This document shows, piece by piece, positions 1 through 12,259 of a DNA stretch of 64,000 bases (positions within the stretch are counted from its first letter, which is position 1; each line of letters starts with the position of its first letter). A program made the translations under genes and the position numbers. Source of the stretch: Hemicordylus capensis (Eukaryota > Chordata > Lepidosauria > Squamata > Cordylidae); assembly GCF_027244095.1 (NCBI RefSeq), contig NC_069657.1:143650857-143714856 (forward strand), given 5' to 3'. Under the pieces are notes generated by a model, which made no database searches, was not told the DNA's origin, and was given only the letters and a program-made list of their open reading frames with translations.

Positions 1-470
1 AGGCTATCACACATGGAACAGGTTGGAGTGGTGGCTGCAGTTTGCCACTGTGACTCTGATGGGTATGGGTTCATATTTAAGTACCCTGGTGGCAAGGGAG
101 ATACGAGCCCTCAAAGATCCTGCTGGTCTATCTAATTCAGCATCCTGCTTCTCACCATGACCAATCAGATGCCCCCTGGAAGCCCATCAGCAGGGCTTGA
201 AAGCAACAGGCCTCTTCCCACTATGGTTTCCCAGCCATTGGTTATTCAGAGGTATTGCTGCCTTTGAACATGGCTGTCAACCATATGGCCGTCAATGATA
301 GTCATTGATAAACTTCTCCTCCATAAAGTTATCTAATCACCTATTAAAGGGACCTATGCAATTGGCCACAATAATTTGCTGAATTTTGTACATTAATTAT
401 GTATTGTGTGAAAAAGTAGTTTCTTTTGTTTGTCCTCAAATTACTGCCGTTCAGTTTCATTGTATGATAG
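1..470 (-). repeat. CR1 LINE 3' fragment
   Basis: Degenerate copy of the CR1 3' region. The string around 395-470 (a 'tattgtgtgaaaaagta' motif, then an 'agtttcattg' motif) matches the corresponding part of the better-preserved CR1 at 4,727-5,920, and 'tccataaagttatctaatca' near 320 matches that copy's RSINGY-coding end. No intact reading frame remains. The stretch from 470 to about 950 holds nothing I can identify. Confidence 0.6.
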
Positions 471-949
471 CTTAGTGGATGATGGACTTATTGGACTGAC
501 TGCTTTCCTTATATCTTCTGTTTCCCATATTTTCTGAGAAGATGTATTCTTAAAGCCAGTTCACACAGCTCTATTTTGACTGAGAATTTCCCCTTCCACT
601 CTTACCACAGCCATGGTGAAAACTTTGTTTGACAAATTTGCTGCATAGTGAAAACTTTGACATGGTGAAAACTTGGTTTGACTCATTGACAATTGCAATT
701 TTGCATGACACCACTTGAGGCATATTTGGACAATTCCATGGGTAATGGAATCACCCACGTTACTAATCTTTTCAGTGAATGTAGCCATGAGTAAATAAGC
801 TGATATTATACATGCCCACAGGTAAGAGAACGTCTCCTGCTATAAGGCCATATTTTTTTAAACCCTTACGTACTATAGGTAGCATCTGAAATGTTCAAAA
901 TACAGTAATGGAACAATCATTTTTGGACATCCCTTTCTGCACTTAATGT

Positions 950-1300
950 AACTAGCCGACCCTGTGTGCATCTGTGCGCTCTTTGGGGCTGGCTGTTCTT
1001 CCCTCCCTCCCGCTCCACTCTCTTGCCCTCCCTCTCTCCTTTCCTCCTCTCTCTTGTCCTCCCTCCCCCCATGCACAACTCCGCGGCCAGGCTGCCGCCG
1101 CCTGTCTCCACGGACGAGCCGACCCGCCTCCACATGTCTCCACGGCTGGGCCGAGCTGACCCACTGCCGCTTGCCTCGGCCGGTCCGGGCCCGCCACTTG
1201 CCTCCTGGGTGCACCTCAGCCAATCAGGTGCCTCCACCGCCCAGCCAATCAGCTGGGCGCCGGGATGTACATTCTAAGGCACACCCAGGAGAATTAATAA
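950..1300. other. isolated GC-rich block with paired CCAAT boxes
   Basis: A roughly 330-bp GC-rich, CpG-bearing block stands out in AT-rich DNA. It carries pyrimidine-rich tracts and two CCAATCAG motifs near 1,220 and 1,244. Overlapping open frames on both strands look like composition artefacts, because none resembles a protein. It could be a small CpG-rich promoter or the GC-rich core of a DNA element; the sequence does not decide. Confidence 0.3.
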
Positions 1301-1384
1301 TTAATCATGCCTAGGGCATGATCTTGGACAGGTGACTATTTTCCTCCCTGTAAACTACACTTAGTGTGCCAAGTTTTGTGCTCA

Positions 1385-1390
1385 GTGGTT

Positions 1391-1421
<31 letters not shown>

Positions 1422-1860
1422 TTGAATTTATATACCGCCTTTCATTAAAAACAATCTCAAGGCGGTTTACAAAAGTTAAAAAACATACAATAAAATGACA
1501 ATAAGAATATTAAGCTAAAAATATAAAAACAAACCAAATTTAAAATCTATAAAATACAAGCATAAAAACTATAAATGGGTAAAAACACATAGAAGCAGCA
1601 ATAAAAACAATCATGTAAAAGCCTAGATAAAAAGCCAAGATTTAACAAGCTTTCTAAAAACTGTGATGGAGTCTGAGGAGCGAATGGCCACTGGGAGAGC
1701 ATTCCAGAGTCTGGGGGCAACAACAGAGAAGGCCCTGTCCCGAGTGCACGACAGCCAAGCCTCCCTCATTGTCAGCACCCGGAGCAGAGCCCCCTCAGAT
1801 GACCTCGTAGAGCGGGCAGCAACCCTTGGGAGCAGGTGGTTTTTCTCTGCATATTTTGAT
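1385..1860 (-). repeat. L2-type LINE 3' end
   Basis: The ATTGATTG tail (about 1,395-1,425) is followed by the 'ataccgcctttc' motif shared by L2 3' ends in this window. The minus-strand frame then reads FSVVAPRLWNALPVAIRSS, the conserved C-terminal end of L2 ORF2. It is truncated at its 5' side and not functional. Confidence 0.8.
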
Positions 1861-2285
1861 TTTATCAAAAGAAAGTAACAACATAGCTTTGTGTGGTAAC
1901 AAAATCATTTTGTAGTGTTGCTTGTTAGCTATCGAGGTAAATCATTAATAGAAAGAAAAGCAGGGTAGTCCTGAAGCTGCAGTTCAGTTCACACATCTTG
2001 CATGGTGGATGTTGAAAAACTAACGGTTTCGTGACGAGATCTGGCAATTTCTGAAACATTCACTGTTCCTCCACCTGATACTGAGCTTCCACAAGGGGGA
2101 AAGAAAATACTATCCCACTTATGCTGTGCGTCTGGAAAAAAGAAATGCCAGTGTCTGATAGACTTGAAAATGACTTGTCCAACATCAAGCAACTGAGCCA
2201 GTTAATAATCTTCCTACCAAAATATTGGGATTCTCTTGTGATTCTCCAAAGTTGTTATATTTCTATTCTCAGAGCCTCTTAATAG

Positions 2286-2578
2286 AGGAGAGCCGGTCTT
2301 GTGGTAGCAAGCATGACTTGTCCCCCTAGCTAAGCAGGGTCTGCCCTGGTTGCATTTGAATGGGAGACCACATGTGAGCACTGTAAGATATTCCTCTCAG
2401 GGGATGGAGCTGCTGTGGGAAGAGCAGAAGGTTTCAAGTTCCTTCTCTGGCTTCTCCAAGATAGGGCTGAGAGAGATTCCTGCCTGCAACCTTGGAGAAG
2501 CCGCTGCCAGTCTGTGTAGACAATACTGAGCTAGATAGATCAATGGTCTGACTCAGTATACAGAAGCTTCCTATGTAC
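2286..2578 (+). repeat. 5S rRNA-derived SINE (tRNA module absent)
   Basis: The head carries 'agctaagcagggtct' and 'tgaatgggagacca', which match the internal promoter of 5S rRNA genes. It is followed by the body found in all copies here ('gggctgagagagattcctg', then 'gctgccagtctgtgtagaca'). The inner tRNA-like module seen at 49.9 kb and 38.8 kb is missing. A member of a multicopy SINE family, not a 5S rRNA gene. Confidence 0.8.
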
Positions 2579-2584
2579 TGCTAA

Positions 2585-3790
2585 CTCTGTGCAGAACTAT
2601 TTATTTACTCATCTTATTATATTCATTGATCCCTGCCTATGCAGAATAATGGTATTACAAATACATTACATTAACACACACACACTTTTGTACTTCCAGG
2701 AAGAATGTCATAGGACTGTGCAGCAAATCGGTCCAATAATTGGCACTGGGTACCCTTCTGGACACCTTTTCACTGGATAGAGTCTGATTAAAACATTGCC
2801 TGTTAGGGCCCAATCCAATTGGGTCTGAAACAAGGATGTCCCAGATCAGATTGCTGGAAGGGCTTACCTTGTTGCAGTGTGATGAGCAAAACCTGCTGTC
2901 TCAAAAGGCAGCAACAGTATGGTTTAAATAGTCCTGTTGCTGCCTGTTGAGGCAGCACCTTTTTAAAGGGCTTCCCTGCATTGCCACAAAGTAAGACCTC
3001 CCATCCTCTGATGACTGGATTGCTCTGATAGTGCAGAGTGCATTGGATTGATGATGACTCCCCTGTGTGCACTGTCAAACTGATGAACTTGATAGAGATT
3101 GGAACTGATCCAGTTCTGATCATTCTGGCGATGCACAGCCCTACCATCTAAAAACACAAGGCTAGTATACTGTACAAATAACTATAAAGTGTACTTACCA
3201 CTACAAGTAGACCTACTGGCTATATCTATATCAGGCAGTATATAACTATGATAGATAAGATAAGATAAGATTAGATAGATAGATAAGGTTTTGTGATTGG
3301 TGGTCAGATATAGAAGACTGGCAGCTTTCCGTTGGACTGTGCATGGAGCAAGCGCAAGGCAAACAGGAAGGTGAATCTGTTACTGATTGATTCTATTATT
3401 GAGAAAAATGACACAGATAGTTACCATGTATTTTGGAGATATGTTTTAAAAAATACAGTGAATGCGAGTACTGTGGTAAGTTAGGCCATGGAAACTGCCT
3501 TTGCTTACAGTTGTTTGGATTTCTCTATACACTAATTATTCTGTTAAAAAACTGTTAGCACTTTTTATGGTAACATAATCATTATTAATTATTTACGGTA
3601 TATATAATATGAATATTTATCACCCCTCCTGGTTTATTTTTTTAAAAAGACTTGCTAATTGGATAAAAATAAAGCCTTATTTTAAGATTCATCACACACA
3701 TTGAGTGTAACTTACTTATTTATCTTTACTATCCATATTTTAATAAAATATTATTGGTATATTTGTTGTCAATGAATGCTGCATTTTTAT
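2585..3790. other. no gene seen; GATA microsatellite
   Basis: No coding or RNA gene is apparent. About 3,252-3,292 is a GATA/GATAA simple repeat, and 3,540-3,790 is strongly AT-rich. The block at 2,800-3,150 looks like an old dispersed element but I cannot place it in a family. Confidence 0.4.
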
Positions 3791-4726
3791 TATTTAGTAC
3801 TTTTTTTATCCCTCCCCATATGCAAATCTCTGGGTGGTTCACAATCTAAAAACACAACCATTAAAACATTACTACAATTAAAACAGTTTAAAATACAGAT
3901 AAAAACTCTAAAACTTAAAACTAAAAGCCTAACTAAACAGATATGTCTTCAGGTCTTTCTTTAAAAATCTAGAGAAGGGGAGGCTCTAATTTCATTAGGA
4001 AGTGAATTCCAAAGTCCTGGAGCAACCTTAGAAAAGGCCCGGTTTTGAGTCGCTGCTAATTGAGCTGGTGGCAACTGCAACTGGACACCCCGCCATCCCC
4101 GATGATCTTAACAGGCAGCGGGGTTCGTGAAGGAGAAGGCGTTCTCTTAAATACTTTGTACCCAAGCCAGTCAGGGCTTTATAGTTAATAACCAGCATTT
4201 TGTATTTCGCCCGGATTATTGGCAGCTAGTATAGTTCTTTTTTAATGGGTATAATATAATATCTTTGGGTAACAGACCGACCTGTATCAGCTGCAGTTTC
4301 CAGACTATGTACAAAGGCAGCCCACTGTAGAGTGCATTGCAGTAGTCAAGCCAGGATGTCGCCAGCATATGCACACTAATTATTTTAAGATAATTTATCT
4401 CCAGAAATGGATGTAGCTGGCGTTATCAGCTGAAGTGGATAGAAAGCCCTCCTGGCTAATGCCTCAACCTGAGAAACCAGGGAGAGGTTTCCCAGACTAC
4501 ATACCTGCTCTACTGGGGGAGTGTAACCCCAACCAGAACAGGCAGATCTAAACCACTTCCTAAGTTCCAACCTCCCACAATGAGTACCTCTGTCTTGCTT
4601 GGATTCAGCCTGTTTGTTCCCCCTATCCATCCCATTACCGCGTCCAGGCAGGCATTTAGCGAAGCTAGGCCATTTCCTGATGAAGTTGGCATCAAGAAGT
4701 ACATTTGGGTGTCATCAGCTTATAAG
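3790..4726 (-). repeat. L2-type LINE 3' fragment
   Basis: The 3' untranslated part starts near 3,800 ('atctctgggtggttcacaat'). The minus strand then encodes broken ORF2 C-terminal pieces such as EVLIVGGWNLGSGLDLPVL and VEALARRAFYPLQL, homologous to the better L2 copy at 5.9-8.5 kb. It contains several frame breaks. Confidence 0.75.
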
Positions 4727-5920
4727 GAACATAAGAACAGCCCTGCTGGATCAGGCCCAAGGCCCATCGAGTCCAGCATCCTGTTTCACACAGTGGCCCA
4801 CCAGATGCCACTGGAAGCCTACAGGCAGGAGTTGAGGGCATGCCCTCTCTCCTGCTGTAACTCCCCTGTAACTGGTACTCAGAGCCATCCTGCCTTTGAG
4901 GCTGGAGGTGGCCTATAGCCCTCCGACTAGTAGCCGTTGATAGACCTCTTCTCCATGAAGTTATCCAAGCCCTTCTTAAAGCCATCCAGGTTGTTGGCTG
5001 TCACCACATCTTGTGGCAGAGAATTCCACAAGTTGATTATGCGCTGTGTGAAAAAATACTTATGTTTGCTGATCCTAAATTTCCCGGCAATCAATTTCAT
5101 GGGATGACCCCAGGTGTTGTAGCCTTGCCTCATAGGAAAGGTGCTCTAGGCCCCATATCATCTTGGTTGCCCTCTTCTGCACCTTTTCCAGTTCTACAAT
5201 GTCTTTTTTAGATGTGGTGACCAGAATTGTACGCAGTACTCCAGGTGTGGCCACACCATAGTTTTGTATAAGGGCATTATCATATTAGTCATTTTATTTT
5301 CAGTCCCTTTCCTAATGATCCCTAGCATGGGATTGGCCTTTTTCACAGCTGCCGCACATTGAGTTGACACTTTCAACGAGCTGTCCACCACGATCCCAAG
5401 ATCCCTCTCTTTGTCAGTCACCAACAGCTCAGATCCCATCATAGTAAATGTGAAGTTGGGGTTTCTCGTCCCAATGTGCATCACTTTACACTTGCCAACA
5501 TTGAACTGCATTTGTCATTTTGTTGCCCACTCCCCCGGTTTGGAGATATTTTTTGGGGGGGCCTCCCAATCTGTTTTGGATTTCACTACCCGAAACAGTT
5601 TGGTATCATCTGTAAATCTGGCCACCTCACTGCTTACCCCCACTTATAGATCATTTATGAATAAATTAAAAAGCACTGGTCCCAGTACAGATCCCTGGGG
5701 GACCCCACTTCTTACTTCCCTCCATTGTGAAAACTCTCCATTTATATCTACCCTCTGTTTCCTGTCCTTCAACCAGTTACCAATCCACACATGTACTTAT
5801 CCCCTTATCCCATGACTCCTAGTTTTTCCCCAAGAGTCTTTGGTGAGGAACTTTGTCGAAAGCTTTTTGAAAGTCCAGGTATACTATGTCAACTGGATCA
5901 CTTTGATGCACACACTTGAT
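4727..5920 (-). repeat. CR1 LINE fragment (RT C-terminal part and 3' end)
   Basis: The 3' end begins with 'aggaacataagaacagccct', the usual CR1 terminus in sauropsids. The minus strand encodes KCKVMHIGTRNPNF, KERDLGIVVDSSLK and LYKTMVWPHLEYCVQFWSP, the thumb and C-terminal part of CR1 reverse transcriptase. It is 5' truncated with frame breaks. Its boundary with the L2 at 5,921 is approximate. Confidence 0.85.
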
Positions 5921-8520
5921 TGATTGATTGATTGATTGATATACTGCCCTTCCAAAATGACTCAGGGTGGTTTACAACCAGATAAAAACAATTAAAACAA
6001 GTTAACAGTTAAAATCAAAACTATAAAAACGGAATATAGCCAATTAAACAGTTCAAACAGCTAAAAAACCCTGGAAGGCTAGGCCAAACGGTTAGGTTTT
6101 AAGGGCTGTCCTGAAGGACAGTAACGATCTTGAACTACGGATTTCTGCCGGGAGTGCATTCCACAGCCCAGGAGCAGCTACAGAGAAGGCTTGCCACTGA
6201 GTTGCCACCAGACAAACCGGTGGTAACTGGAGACGGACCTCCTCAGATGACTTTAACATGAGGTGGGGATCATGCAGAAGAAGGCGCTCTCTTAGATAAC
6301 TCGGACCTAAGCCGTTCAGGGCTTTAAAGGTAATAACCAGCACTGTGTATTTTGCCCTCGGAAACATTGGCAGCCAGTGTAACTGTTTCAAAACAGGCAT
6401 AATATGATCTCTCCGGGTTGCCCCAAAGACGAATCTGGCTGCCGCATTCTGAACTAACTGAAGTTTCCGGACTACATACAAAGGCAGCCCCACGTAGAGT
6501 GCATTGCAATAGTCAAGCTGGGAGGTTACCAGCTGATGCACCACTGTTTTGAGGTTATCCTCTTCAAGGAATGGGTGCAGCTGTCGAATCAGCCAAAGCT
6601 GATAGAAAGCACTCCTGGCCATGGCCTCCACCTGATATACCAGGGTGAGGCCTGGGTCCAGGAGTACTCCCAAGCTGCACACCTGCTCCTTCTTGGGGAG
6701 TGTAACCCCGTCCAGCACAGGAAGATCTAACTCACCCCTCAGATTCTGAACCCCCAAAATGAGCACCTCTGTCTTGCTTGGGTTCGGCTTCAATTTGTCA
6801 TCCCTCATCCAGCCCATTACTGCCTGTAGTCAGGCATTTAGAGAATGATTGGCATTTCCTGAAGATGAAAAGGAGAAGTAGATTGGGGTGTCATCAGCAT
6901 ACTGATAACATCCAGCACCAAATCTCCTGATGACCTCACCCAGCAGTTTCATGTAGATATTAAAAAACATTGGTGACAGAATGGAGCCCTGATGGACTCC
7001 ATATAACAGCCACCGTTTTGAGGAGCAACTGTCACCAAGCTCCACCATCTGGAATCTACCCGAGAGATAGGAGCAGAACCACTGCAAAGCAGTGCCTCCT
7101 ATCCCCAACTCCCCCAGGTGATCCAGAAGGATACCGTGGTTGATGGTATCGAACGCCGCCAAGAGATCCAGAAGAACCAGCAGAGTCGCACTCCCTCTGT
7201 CGATTCCCCGGTAAAGGTCATCCATCAGGCCAACCAAGGCTTTCTCAACCCCATTGCCAGCTCTAAAGCCAGTTTGAAATGGGTCTAGATAATCAGTTTC
7301 CTCCAAGACAGCCTGGAGCTGGTCATCTACTACCTTCTCAATCACCTTGCCCAACCAAGGGAGATTGGAGATTGGCCTGTAACTATCCATAGCTAAGGGG
7401 ACCAGGGAAGGCTTCTTTAGGAGTGGTCTAATTGCCTCCTTCAGACAAGGGGGCACCCTACCCTCCCTCAGCGATGCATTTATGATATTAACTAGGCCAC
7501 CTCCAACAATCTCCCTGCTAGACAGAAGCAGCCAAGTTGGGCAAGGTTCCAGAGGACAGGTGGTAGGCCGCACTGCCCCAAGCATCTTGTCCACATCCTC
7601 AGGAGTCACAGATTGAAACTGATCCAATCTAATACTGCAAGAGGGATCTCTGGACACCTCCTCCATAGACCTTGCAGAAATAGTGGAGTCCAAGTCAGCC
7701 CGAATACAGAAGATCTTGTTCACAAAGAACCCATTAAAAGCATCACAGCAGAACGAACCCGGGGACTGATTTGAAGTAGAAGGAGCAGAGACCAAACTCC
7801 TCACCACCCGGGATAGCTCTGCCAAGCGCGAACCTGCAGTCGCAATGCATGCAGACTAAAATATCTTTTTCACTGCACGTACTGCCACCGCATAGGTCTT
7901 CAAACAGGTCACATGCTGTATCCTGTCAGATGCAAACTGAGTTCTCCTCCACTTGCACTCTAGTCGCCTACCCAACCGCTTCAGCCCCCGCAACTCCTCA
8001 GTATACCAAGGGGCCATTTTTGAAGCAGGTCAGAAGGGACACAATCATGTCTACTGCCCTGATGAGTTCCCTGTTCCAGGTTCCCACCAGGGCATCAACA
8101 GAATCATCGGCCGCACCAACATCAAAATCCTCCAAGGCCTTTTGAAATCCTACTGGGTCCAGCAGCCTTTTTGGATGGACCATCCTAATAGGTCCACCAC
8201 CCCTGCACGGGTGGATTGCAGCTGTGAGACCAACCTTAACCAGGTAGTGGTCTGTCCATGACAACGGGGAAACCACCGGATCCCCCACCCACGGAACACC
8301 CCCCTGATCCGAACAAAAGACCAAATTGAGTGTGTGGCCGGCAACACGAGTTGGTTCAGAAACTAATTGGGATAGGCCCATAGTTGTCATATGAACTCCT
8401 GAGCCGCACCAGACAAGCCAGCCCCAAAGTGGATATTGAAGTCTCCCAGCACCAAAAGTCTAGGAGACTCCAACACCAACTCTGCGACCAGCTCCGTCAG
8501 CTCAGTTAGGGAGTCAGTTG
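5921..8520 (-). mobile_element. L2-clade LINE, ORF2 EN C-terminus and RT
   Basis: The tail TTGATTGATTGATTG lies at about 5,926-5,940. Read on the minus strand, the element encodes the C-terminal part of an APE-type endonuclease (EPTRVAGHTLNLVFCSD, SWTDHYLV; about 8,390-8,100), then reverse transcriptase with AFDTINHGILLDHL, the PQG-region variant GVHQGSILSPM and the catalytic YADDT (about 6,888-6,902), then the C-terminal domain ending FSVAAPGLWNALPAEIRSS. The two longest open parts are 331 and 241 residues in different frames, so ORF2 is broken at least once near 6,820. The first half of the endonuclease and any ORF1 are missing. A fairly young but dead copy. Confidence 0.9.
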
Positions 8521-10330
8521 GGCAGCGGGTTAGACAGTACACCAACAGAATTGCCTAATTCTGAGGGATTCAATGCAGGTTTCTTCAACACTGATATAAT
8601 AATTGCTTTCTTGAGACAAGGAAGCATCCTGCCCTCCCTCAGAGAAGCATTACTGATCTTAATAAGAACATCTCTAATTACCTCCCTGCTAAATCGTATA
8701 AGCCATGTCGGGCAATGATCAAAAGGACAGATAGTAAGACGAAGTGTCCCAAGGAGCTTGTTCACATCCTTGGGAGTTACAACATGAAATTGATCCAATT
8801 TAACCATACAAGAGGAGCTGCTGGACACCTCCACAGTAGACTCTGCTGTAATTGTAGAGTCTCGTTCATCTCAAATACGGTAAGTTTTAACTGCAAAAAA
8901 ACTCATTAAAAACATCACAAGTAAAACTAATGGATCCAAATTCTCATTCAAGGGAGGAGGGGCATGTACTTGCCCTTTCACAACCCTTGTCAGCTCCGCA
9001 AGATGTGAACTTGCAGAAGCAATGCAGAAAAGAACTACTTCTTTGCTGTGTGCATTCCCAGACCATAGATCAGGCATCCCCAAACTGTGGCCCTCCAGAT
9101 GTTGCTGAACTACAACTCCCAGCATCCCTAGACACAATTTTTTGTGGCTGGGTATGCTGGCAGTTGTAGTTCAGCAACATCTGGAGGGCCGCAGTTTGGG
9201 GATGCCTGCCATAGATCTTCAAATGTGCTCTGTGGTGTAATCTGTCCGATTCGAGCTGAGTCTTTCTCTGTTTGCACTTTAGCCATCTGCCTTGCCACTT
9301 CAGCCCCCGTAGTTCTTCCATATACCAAAGGGCTAATTTAGAAGCAGGTTGGAGAGGGTTCTTAGGGGCAGTCATGTCTACTGCCCTAGTAAGTTCATTA
9401 TTTCAAGTCTGAACCAGGGCATAAACAGAAGCACTGGCAGAACCAACCTTAAAGCCTTCCAAGACTTATTGGCATCCTTTTGGATACAATAGCCTTTTTT
9501 GGATCCCAATAGTGGACCATCCTAGTAGGTCCTTCACCCCTGCAGAGGAGGGTTGTGGCTGTGAGTCCAAACTCATGGAACACTATCCTGATCAGAGCAA
9601 AAAATCAACTCAAGAATGTGACCAGTCACATGAGTTGGTTCCAAGAACACTTGGGATTGGCCCATAGTTGTCATGGCCGCTACAAACACATGAGCTGATC
9701 CTGACAAGTTGGTTCTAAAGGGAACATTAAAGTCCCTCATAACTATCAGTCTGGGACACTCCAATACCAACTCTGCAACCAAGTCAGTCAGCTCAGTTAG
9801 GGACTCTGTTAGGCAGTGAACGGTACATCAACAGAAGTCCCATTCTGTCCTTGGTCCCCAGACATAGGTGCACACACTCAATATAGGCCAGTTCCCGGAC
9901 AGGAACCCTGATAACGGAAAAATTCTTATAGACCACAGCCACCTCTCAGTTGCTCCACAAGCGTATCCTGCCGGGAGAAGCTGGGCCACTAGCCTCCCCC
10001 ATCAAGGTCTCTGTCATACATACCAGGTCAGCTCCATCATCCACAATCAAATCGTGGATGATTTCTGTTTTATTTTGAACAGGCCTTGCATTACAGAGAA
10101 GCAAGGTGAGGTTCTGTGGGAGGTTGGTACTGCTCCCTAAGGTCAAAGAGCTGGCAGGGAGGGTGGGAGGAGTAACAGCTATTACATTTCTGATCTCCCT
10201 TCCCCTGTGACAGCCTGCCAATGCCACATCTTCCTCTGTTCCCTACCACCACTGGAATAGCTCCAGGGACAGTGAACACCCCTGCCCCCATCTCCAGATA
10301 CACCCAAATGCATTCCTGTATAGACTTAGT
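8521..10330 (-). mobile_element. second L2-clade LINE fragment (EN and start of RT)
   Basis: This repeats the part of L2 that overlaps and extends the neighbouring copy. The minus strand shows the endonuclease start (LLCNARPVQNKTEIIHDLIV, TETLMGEA; about 10,110-9,970), the middle (LIVMRDFNVP, EPTHVTGHILELIFCSDQ; about 9,740-9,590), then the start of RT (SREVIRDVLIKISNASLREG; about 8,700-8,600). It lies in the same orientation as the 5.9-8.5 kb copy and is more decayed. A hAT-type element is inserted at 9,071-9,208. Confidence 0.85.
9071..9208. mobile_element. palindromic hAT-type MITE with 8-bp target duplication
   Basis: Terminal inverted repeats start CAGGCATCCCCAAACTGTGG and end in the complement. 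The element folds almost entirely on itself around 'ctacaactcccagcat'. It is flanked by the 8-bp direct repeat CCATAGAT (9,063-9,070 and 9,209-9,216), the duplication size of hAT transposases. It is 138 bp, non-coding, and inserted in the L2 fragment. Confidence 0.88.
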
Positions 10331-11290
10331 TAATAAAGAGAGAAGTTTTTAAAAGTGACAGCATGGCTTGCCCCAGCCCCCTCAGTCCCATCCCTGAAGC
10401 TCACCCCCAAAGGCCAGCCCCCTTTGGAGGTTTGCTTCAGTGGCCACCTACAGGAGGACGGCCATCGGCTGCGCTGATGTCTGCGCTTTTGGCACTTCCC
10501 TTGCCTTTCTAGCTACAATGGCTGCCAGCCCCTCCTTCTAGCAGCTACAGACCCAGCTGGAAGTTTTTACAGTTATCCAGAAAATAGGTAGGCAGCCCAC
10601 AACGTAACAGCAAAAAGCACAGCAGAGTCCCTTTGCTGGCAGATCTTACAGTTGTCCTTGGCTGTCCAGAGATGAGAAACTGATGAAGATAAGCTGGTAA
10701 ATGTGGCTCCCAATGCTGTTGCCTATTACTACTTCTTAGACATTTCACCCTTTCTGGCCAACACTATAAAGGAGGCATGGGTTAAACATGCATGAATTAC
10801 TGATCTTCACAGGATGACACCAACTTTGGTCAGTTTGCACTATTTTAAAATGCTCACTTCTGTGTCCCTATTTTCATGGTTTGCTGAGATGAGTAGTTTT
10901 GTCACTTTTGCTCATGGCAAATGATTAACACAACCAACTAATTGGATTAACACCAACCCCTTTTCTGCCATCTAGTTGGGACCAGTTAAGAGAAGTACCT
11001 GGCTATAAGCAGAGTGACTGTGTAAAGTGTATTCATGCATCATTACTTTTAATATATCAATAACCCTCTTCTGAAAACATGAAAACATGTTGTTTTCAGC
11101 ATACATAGAATTGGTGTATATAGTGTATGCATATATAGATCTGTATGCACATAAACTTATTCACACATTTTTCTCAATGCACATACAATAGTACACTTTC
11201 TAGGAACAGGTCCCTACATTTGAGGAATCTGTTCCTAGGTTCAGAGTTCTCTATAATTCTTTGATGTGTTCAAAGGAATACATTTTGTTC
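10331..11290. other. no gene seen
   Basis: I find no coding exon, RNA gene or well-defined repeat. About 11,090-11,230 resembles part of the dispersed family at 34.5 kb and 49.6 kb (shared 'agatctgtatgcac' type strings). Confidence 0.35.
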
Positions 11291-11295
11291 TGGGT

Positions 11296-11450
11296 GGCAG
11301 TATTATTATTATTATTATTTTTATTAATTCGATTTCTATACCGCCCTTCCAAAAATGGCTCAGGGAGAAATAACAAACAAATAAGATGGTTCCCTGTCCC
11401 CAAAGGGCTCATATTCTAAAAAGAAACATAAGACAAGTATCAAGGCAGTG
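11296..11450 (-). repeat. LINE 3' end with (TTA)n tail
   Basis: The TTATTATT tract is followed by 'gatttctataccgcccttcc' and 'aaaaatggctcaggg', the same terminal sequence as at 31,377-31,530 and 51,380-51,440. Only the extreme 3' end is present, as is common for 5'-truncated LINEs. Confidence 0.7.
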
Positions 11451-11740
11451 TGTGTGCACATACATTTAGAATGGGGCCTTCCTGATTCAACCTGAGTGGA
11501 ATCTAAAATTAACCGAACGGACATCAAAAAACTTGTGAGTATGCGCATGTGCGCACGCCTTAGAGGAAACACTGCCTGGGTTCACTTTTTAAATGAACAT
11601 ATGTACGCAAAAGCATGAACATGTGTACAGATACCTGTACACACATACAACATAATTTCCGAAAAAGGGTTAAATGAATGCAATACTGACTCTTAAAGCT
11701 GCAAACATACAGAACTAGTAAGGAGGGAAATAACCTGTCT

Positions 11741-12250
11741 CAGTTTGTAACCATCCTCTCCCCTCTCCTTTCTATTTTGCTCCCATTGATTCTTGGGGGC
11801 AGTGACCTCTTCCCCCCACCCCTGCTTCTAATGGTCTGTAAAGTGTTCTGTATATGGGTAGTGCTTATATAAATAACTATTTTGAAGTCATCTATCACAA
11901 ATATCCAGACCTGAGGTCTGAATTTAGTGAATTGCTCTTCAAAACACTATATTCAGACCTCAGGTCTATACATTTGTGAAAGATAACTTGGAATAATTTA
12001 TTTATATACACACAACCCATACTGCGCGGGAGGAGGCAATGGTAAACCCCTCCTGTATTCTACCAAAGACAACCACAGGGCTCTGTGGTTGCCAGGAGTC
12101 GACACCAACTTGATGGTACACTTTACCTTTACCCATATACAGAACAGTTTACAGACCACTAGAAGCAATGGGGTTAGGGAAGAGGTCACTGCCCCCAAGG
12201 ATCAATGAGAACAAGACAGAAAGGGGAGGGGAGAGGATCGTTACAACCTG
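11741..12250. mobile_element. large palindromic DNA element with nested hairpin and SINE piece
   Basis: The left arm (11,741-11,862) and right arm (12,131-12,250) are diverged inverted copies of each other; for example 'ggggcagtgacctcttccc' on the left appears reverse-complemented on the right. The loop contains a second hairpin at 11,885-11,989, whose arms share 'attcagacctcaggtct', and a reverse-oriented SINE piece at 12,012-12,130. It has no coding capacity. This fits a non-autonomous DNA transposon that later received another insertion. Confidence 0.7.
12012..12130 (-). repeat. SINE-like fragment (same family as 33,923)
   Basis: Reverse copy of the family intact at 33,923-34,111: both share the 'ggtttaccattgcc' and 'accacagagccctgtggtt' type strings, diverged here. 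It lies between the arms of the large palindrome. Confidence 0.65.
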
Positions 12251-12259
12251 TCAAGCACA

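Noticed and set aside
2286-2380. 5S rRNA gene
   Set aside because: Only part of the 5S internal promoter is matched and it is followed by SINE body sequence repeated elsewhere in the window.
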